Part shown: one piece after another, positions 6,546-7,154 of the stretch | Numbering within the stretch: the first letter of the stretch is position 1 | Layout: each line of letters begins with the position of its first letter | Assembly (NCBI GenBank): GCA_016218095.1 | Contig: JACREV010000196.1 | Span: 1 to 7,154 of the forward strand | Length of the DNA stretch: 7,154 bases | Direction of reading: 5' to 3' | Origin: Deltaproteobacteria bacterium | GTDB taxonomy: Bacteria; Desulfobacterota; GWC2-55-46 | The notes under the pieces: model-generated | Database searches by the model: none | The model's input: the letters and a program-made list of their open reading frames with translations, nothing else | Told to the model about the DNA's origin: nothing | Translations under genes and position numbers: made by a program

Positions 6546-7154
6546 TTACCTTACGAAGTAGTCGTCCGCGTACCAGAAGACCCGGAGGTACTGGGCCGGG
6601 TACTTCCTTACATAGCTATCGAGCAGCGAGATGAACTTCTGCGTGTTCACTCTCGCGTCCCTCTCGGCGTCGCCTGTCGCGTCCATCGTCATCGGCTCTT
6701 CCGCGACGAGGAGGTGCGTATGGTCTTCCTTCCGTACTATAAAGACCGGGACGACCTCCGCCCCCGTCTTCATCGCGACCCTTATCGCGCCTTCGGAGTA
6801 CCGGGCCTTCTTTCCCATGAAGTCGAGGACCATCGACATCTCGCCCTCTCTGCCGTCGACGGCCCAGAGGAGGAGCTCGTTTTTTTTGAGCGCCTCCAGC
6901 GCCTTCCTCGGCCCCCTGTCCGTGTAGACGAAGTTCACCGGGAGCCTTTCCCTGTACCCTATGCGCATCCTGAAGGCGTATCTTCTCGCGAAGTTCGGGA
7001 ACTTGAAGAGCAACCCCGGCCTCTCCTCGGGAGGGTGGCGGCTCGCCATCTGGCTCACCTTAAAGCCAAGGTGGCCGATAGCGGGCATGAGGAACTCCTC
7101 GTTCCCGAAGTGCGCGTGGAAGAGCATCACGCCCTTCCCCTTCTTTAAAGCCCT
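6546..7154 (-). CDS. Lysophospholipid/lipid A acyltransferase-like (LPLAT, LpxL/HtrB type) protein, 5' end cut by window
   Basis: The frame is open from the window edge to TAA at 6548-6546, giving 202 residues. GTG 7130 and ATG 7127 are internal: the frame continues upstream as RALKKGKGVMLFHAHFGNEE, the conserved opening of the LPLAT catalytic block, with H15-x4-E20 as the HX4(D/E) acyl-transfer motif. LLLWAVDGREGE, then FMGKKARYSEGAIRVAMKTG and AEVVPVFIVRKEDHTH are the usual later blocks, and YPAQYLRVFWYADDYF closes the protein in family style. The family is normally around 300 residues, so about 100, including any N-terminal membrane anchor, lie outside the window. Members transfer a fatty acyl chain to lipid A precursors or other membrane lipids at the inner membrane's cytoplasmic face. 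The DG in VDGREG stands where many LpxL-type enzymes have DQ, so the acceptor need not be lipid A. The radical SAM gene begins 5 nt downstream. Confidence 0.85.
   Translation of the reverse strand, partial: RALKKGKGVMLFHAHFGNEEFLMPAIGHLGFKVSQMASRHPPEERPGLLFKFPNFARRYAFRMRIGYRERLPVNFVYTDRGPRKALEALKKNELLLWAVDGREGEMSMVLDFMGKKARYSEGAIRVAMKTGAEVVPVFIVRKEDHTHLLVAEEPMTMDATGDAERDARVNTQKFISLLDSYVRKYPAQYLRVFWYADDYFVR
6549..6552 (-). promoter_or_regulatory. Shine-Dalgarno AAGG supporting the TTG start
   Basis: AAGG on the minus strand lies 8 nt before TTG 6540-6538 and overlaps the end of the acyltransferase gene. It supports the rare TTG initiation codon over later ATGs. Confidence 0.5.

Noticed and set aside
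7125..7130. GTG/ATG near 7130 as the acyltransferase start
   Set aside because: The upstream in-frame codons to the window edge encode the conserved sequence preceding the HX4E motif, so these codons are internal and the gene is cut by the window.

Overview
The window reads as a single set of six genes, all on the minus strand, so transcription runs from high to low coordinates. Both end genes are cut by the window edges. No rRNA, tRNA, CRISPR array or transposase gene is visible. The DNA is GC-rich by eye, with frequent AAG, AGG, ATA and GAG codons. An LpxL/HtrB-type acyltransferase and an O-antigen ligase/polymerase-type membrane protein point to a Gram-negative bacterium. The general look is that of an environmental Desulfobacterota/deltaproteobacterial or candidate-phylum genome, but that placement is an impression, not a result.

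In transcription order the genes are: (1) 7154-6546, lysophospholipid-acyltransferase-superfamily protein, 5' end outside the window; (2) 6540-5203, B12-binding-domain radical SAM protein with a TTG start; (3) 5210-3630, cytoplasmic alkaline-phosphatase-superfamily phosphohydrolase/phosphomutase-like protein; (4) 3630-2149, polytopic O-antigen ligase/Wzy-like membrane protein; (5) 2152-842, exported alpha/beta-hydrolase-like protein with Gly/Pro-rich low-complexity segments; (6) 686-1, exported NodB/polysaccharide-deacetylase-like protein, 3' end outside the window. Genes 1 to 5 are separated by 5 nt or overlap by 1 to 8 nt, which is typical of one translationally coupled operon.

The only real intergenic gap, 687-841, is AT-rich and holds the most unusual structure seen here. 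It is a nested imperfect palindrome of about 127 bp, with arm blocks of 9, 7 and 16 bp around one centre near base 776. A 6-bp direct repeat, TTAAGA, lies just outside it. Removing the element and one repeat copy would leave genes 5 and 6 only 15 nt apart, as tight as the rest of the operon. This looks like a small non-autonomous (MITE-like) insertion inside an operon, although a regulatory hairpin is also possible.

Taken together, the genes suggest an envelope lipid/glycan assembly and tailoring pathway. Acyl transfer, a radical SAM modification and a phospho-ester step would act at the inner, cytoplasmic face. A membrane ligase or polymerase and two exported hydrolases would act outside it. 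No glycosyltransferase lies in the window, so the product cannot be named.
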